From Blastococcus sp. CT_GayMR19 (lineage in GTDB: Bacteria; Actinomycetota; Actinomycetes; Mycobacteriales; Geodermatophilaceae), in contig NZ_SPQL01000013.1 of NCBI RefSeq assembly GCF_004570385.1, positions 1-64,000 on the forward strand: DNA of 64,000 nucleotides, given 5' to 3'. The notes under the pieces were generated by a model, which made no database searches, had not been told where the DNA came from, and worked only from the letters and a program-made list of their open reading frames with translations. Made by a program: the position numbers and the translations under genes. How positions within the stretch are numbered: position 1 is the stretch's first letter; each line of letters starts with the position of its first letter. Below are positions 63,428-64,000 of this stretch, piece after piece.

Positions 63428-64000
63428 TCAGTACGGCTGGTGCGGCAGCTTGTGCTGCAGCGTGTAGCGGTAGTAGTCCGCGCGCTCCAGCATCGCCGCC
63501 GCGGCCTCGTCGACGACCACCGTGGCGTGCGGGTGCAGCTGGAGCACCGACGCGGGGCAGCTCGCGGTCAGCGGCCCCTCGACGGCCGCCGCCACGGCTG
63601 CCGCCTTGCGCGCGCCGGTGGCGGTCAGGAGCAGGTGCTGTGCCCGGCTGATGGTGCCCAGGCCCTGGGTGATCACGTGCCGGGGGACGTCCTCGGGCCG
63701 CTCGAAGAAGCGGGCGTTGTCCCGGCGGGTCTGCTCGGTGAGGGTCTTCACGCGGGTGACCGAGGAGAGCGACGAGCCGGGCTCGTTGAAGCCGATGTGG
63801 CCGTTGGCTCCGATGCCGAGCAGCTGGACGGCGACCGGACCGCCCTGGCGGAGCCGCTCCTCGTACTCACGGGCGGCCACCAGGGGATCGGGGGCGGAGC
63901 CGTCGGGAGCGTCGACGTCGCTGTCGACGAAGTCCACGGAGGAGGTGAGCTCGCGGCGGATCACCGCGCGGTAGCTCTCCGGATGCCCGGGGGGCAGGCC
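63428..64000 (-). CDS. nagB: Glucosamine-6-phosphate deaminase, 5' end outside window
   Basis: The C-terminal 190 residues of NagB, which converts glucosamine-6-phosphate to fructose-6-phosphate and ammonia. The visible part begins at GLPPGHPESYRAV. It contains the active-site loop LLGIGANGHIGFNEPGSSL, then TLTEQTRRDNARFF and HVITQGLGTISRAQHLLLTATGARKA. The start codon lies beyond base 64000. The downstream GntR gene suggests a nag operon with its own regulator. Confidence 0.95.
   Translation of the reverse strand, partial: GLPPGHPESYRAVIRRELTSSVDFVDSDVDAPDGSAPDPLVAAREYEERLRQGGPVAVQLLGIGANGHIGFNEPGSSLSSVTRVKTLTEQTRRDNARFFERPEDVPRHVITQGLGTISRAQHLLLTATGARKAAAVAAAVEGPLTASCPASVLQLHPHATVVVDEAAAAMLERADYYRYTLQHKLPHQPY

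Overview
This is one 64 kb stretch of a very GC-rich actinobacterial chromosome (about 73% G+C by eye). Starts are often GTG, genes are packed tightly with many 4-base GTGA/ATGA overlaps, and many genes appear to be leaderless. The gene order thyX-thyA-folA-dapA-rnj ... ftsK-rimO-pgsA-clgR ... pspA ... DUF3046-recA-recX ... miaB ... miaA-dapF-hflX ... lexA/LysM ... nrdR is the conserved actinobacterial block that runs through the same genes in Mycobacterium tuberculosis (roughly Rv2718c-Rv2764c). The protein set and composition suggest the Geodermatophilaceae (Blastococcus, Modestobacter or Geodermatophilus type). That family assignment is inference; no 16S is present.

Layout. 1-350: 3' end of a 5S rRNA, its terminator, and a duplicated palindrome-bearing repeat. 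350-3300: DUF2461, a GNAT acetyltransferase, a YcaQ-type DNA glycosylase and a DUF1232 membrane protein. 3348-8200: thymidylate, folate and lysine genes (thyX, thyA, folA, dapA) and RNase J. 8292-10321: a tandem repeat and an S9 peptidase. 10411-15697: ftsK, rimO, pgsA, clgR. 15717-20314: TetR, GNAT, a PfkB kinase, pspA, nei2 and an ABM-domain membrane protein. 20369-27602: the giant helicase Lhr, an acyl-CoA dehydrogenase, an MFS exporter and a small membrane protein. 27669-29742: DUF3046, recA and recX with a double DNA-damage promoter. 29750-35066: ctaD and a polar amino-acid (glutamate-type) ABC operon. 35230-44598: an SRPBCC protein, miaB, a hydrolase, a DUF349 protein, an extradiol-dioxygenase-like protein, miaA, dapF, a disordered small protein and hflX. 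44660-53408: a PAP2 phosphatase, a surface propeller-like protein, a minisatellite, lexA with a divergent SOS LysM gene, an Arg-rich repeat protein, and nrdR-nrdJ. 53540-63341: a more loosely packed accessory stretch (VOC protein, SRPBCC, secreted hydrolase, secreted AOC-barrel protein, two-component system, small proteins, GntR). 63428-64000: nagB, cut by the window end.

How it works together. Genome maintenance dominates: RecA/RecX/LexA, the SOS LysM protein, Nei2, Lhr, the YcaQ-type glycosylase, FtsK, and two thymidylate synthases plus the B12-dependent ribonucleotide reductase for dNTP supply. Regulation can be read directly in several places: three perfect or near-perfect SOS boxes, a PafBC-type RecA-NDp promoter on recA, tandem NrdR boxes over the nrdR promoter, a candidate ClgR box before clgR, and a repeated -10-to-start-codon spacing of 6-7 bases indicating leaderless mRNAs. 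No CRISPR array, insertion sequence, prophage or tRNA was recognised.
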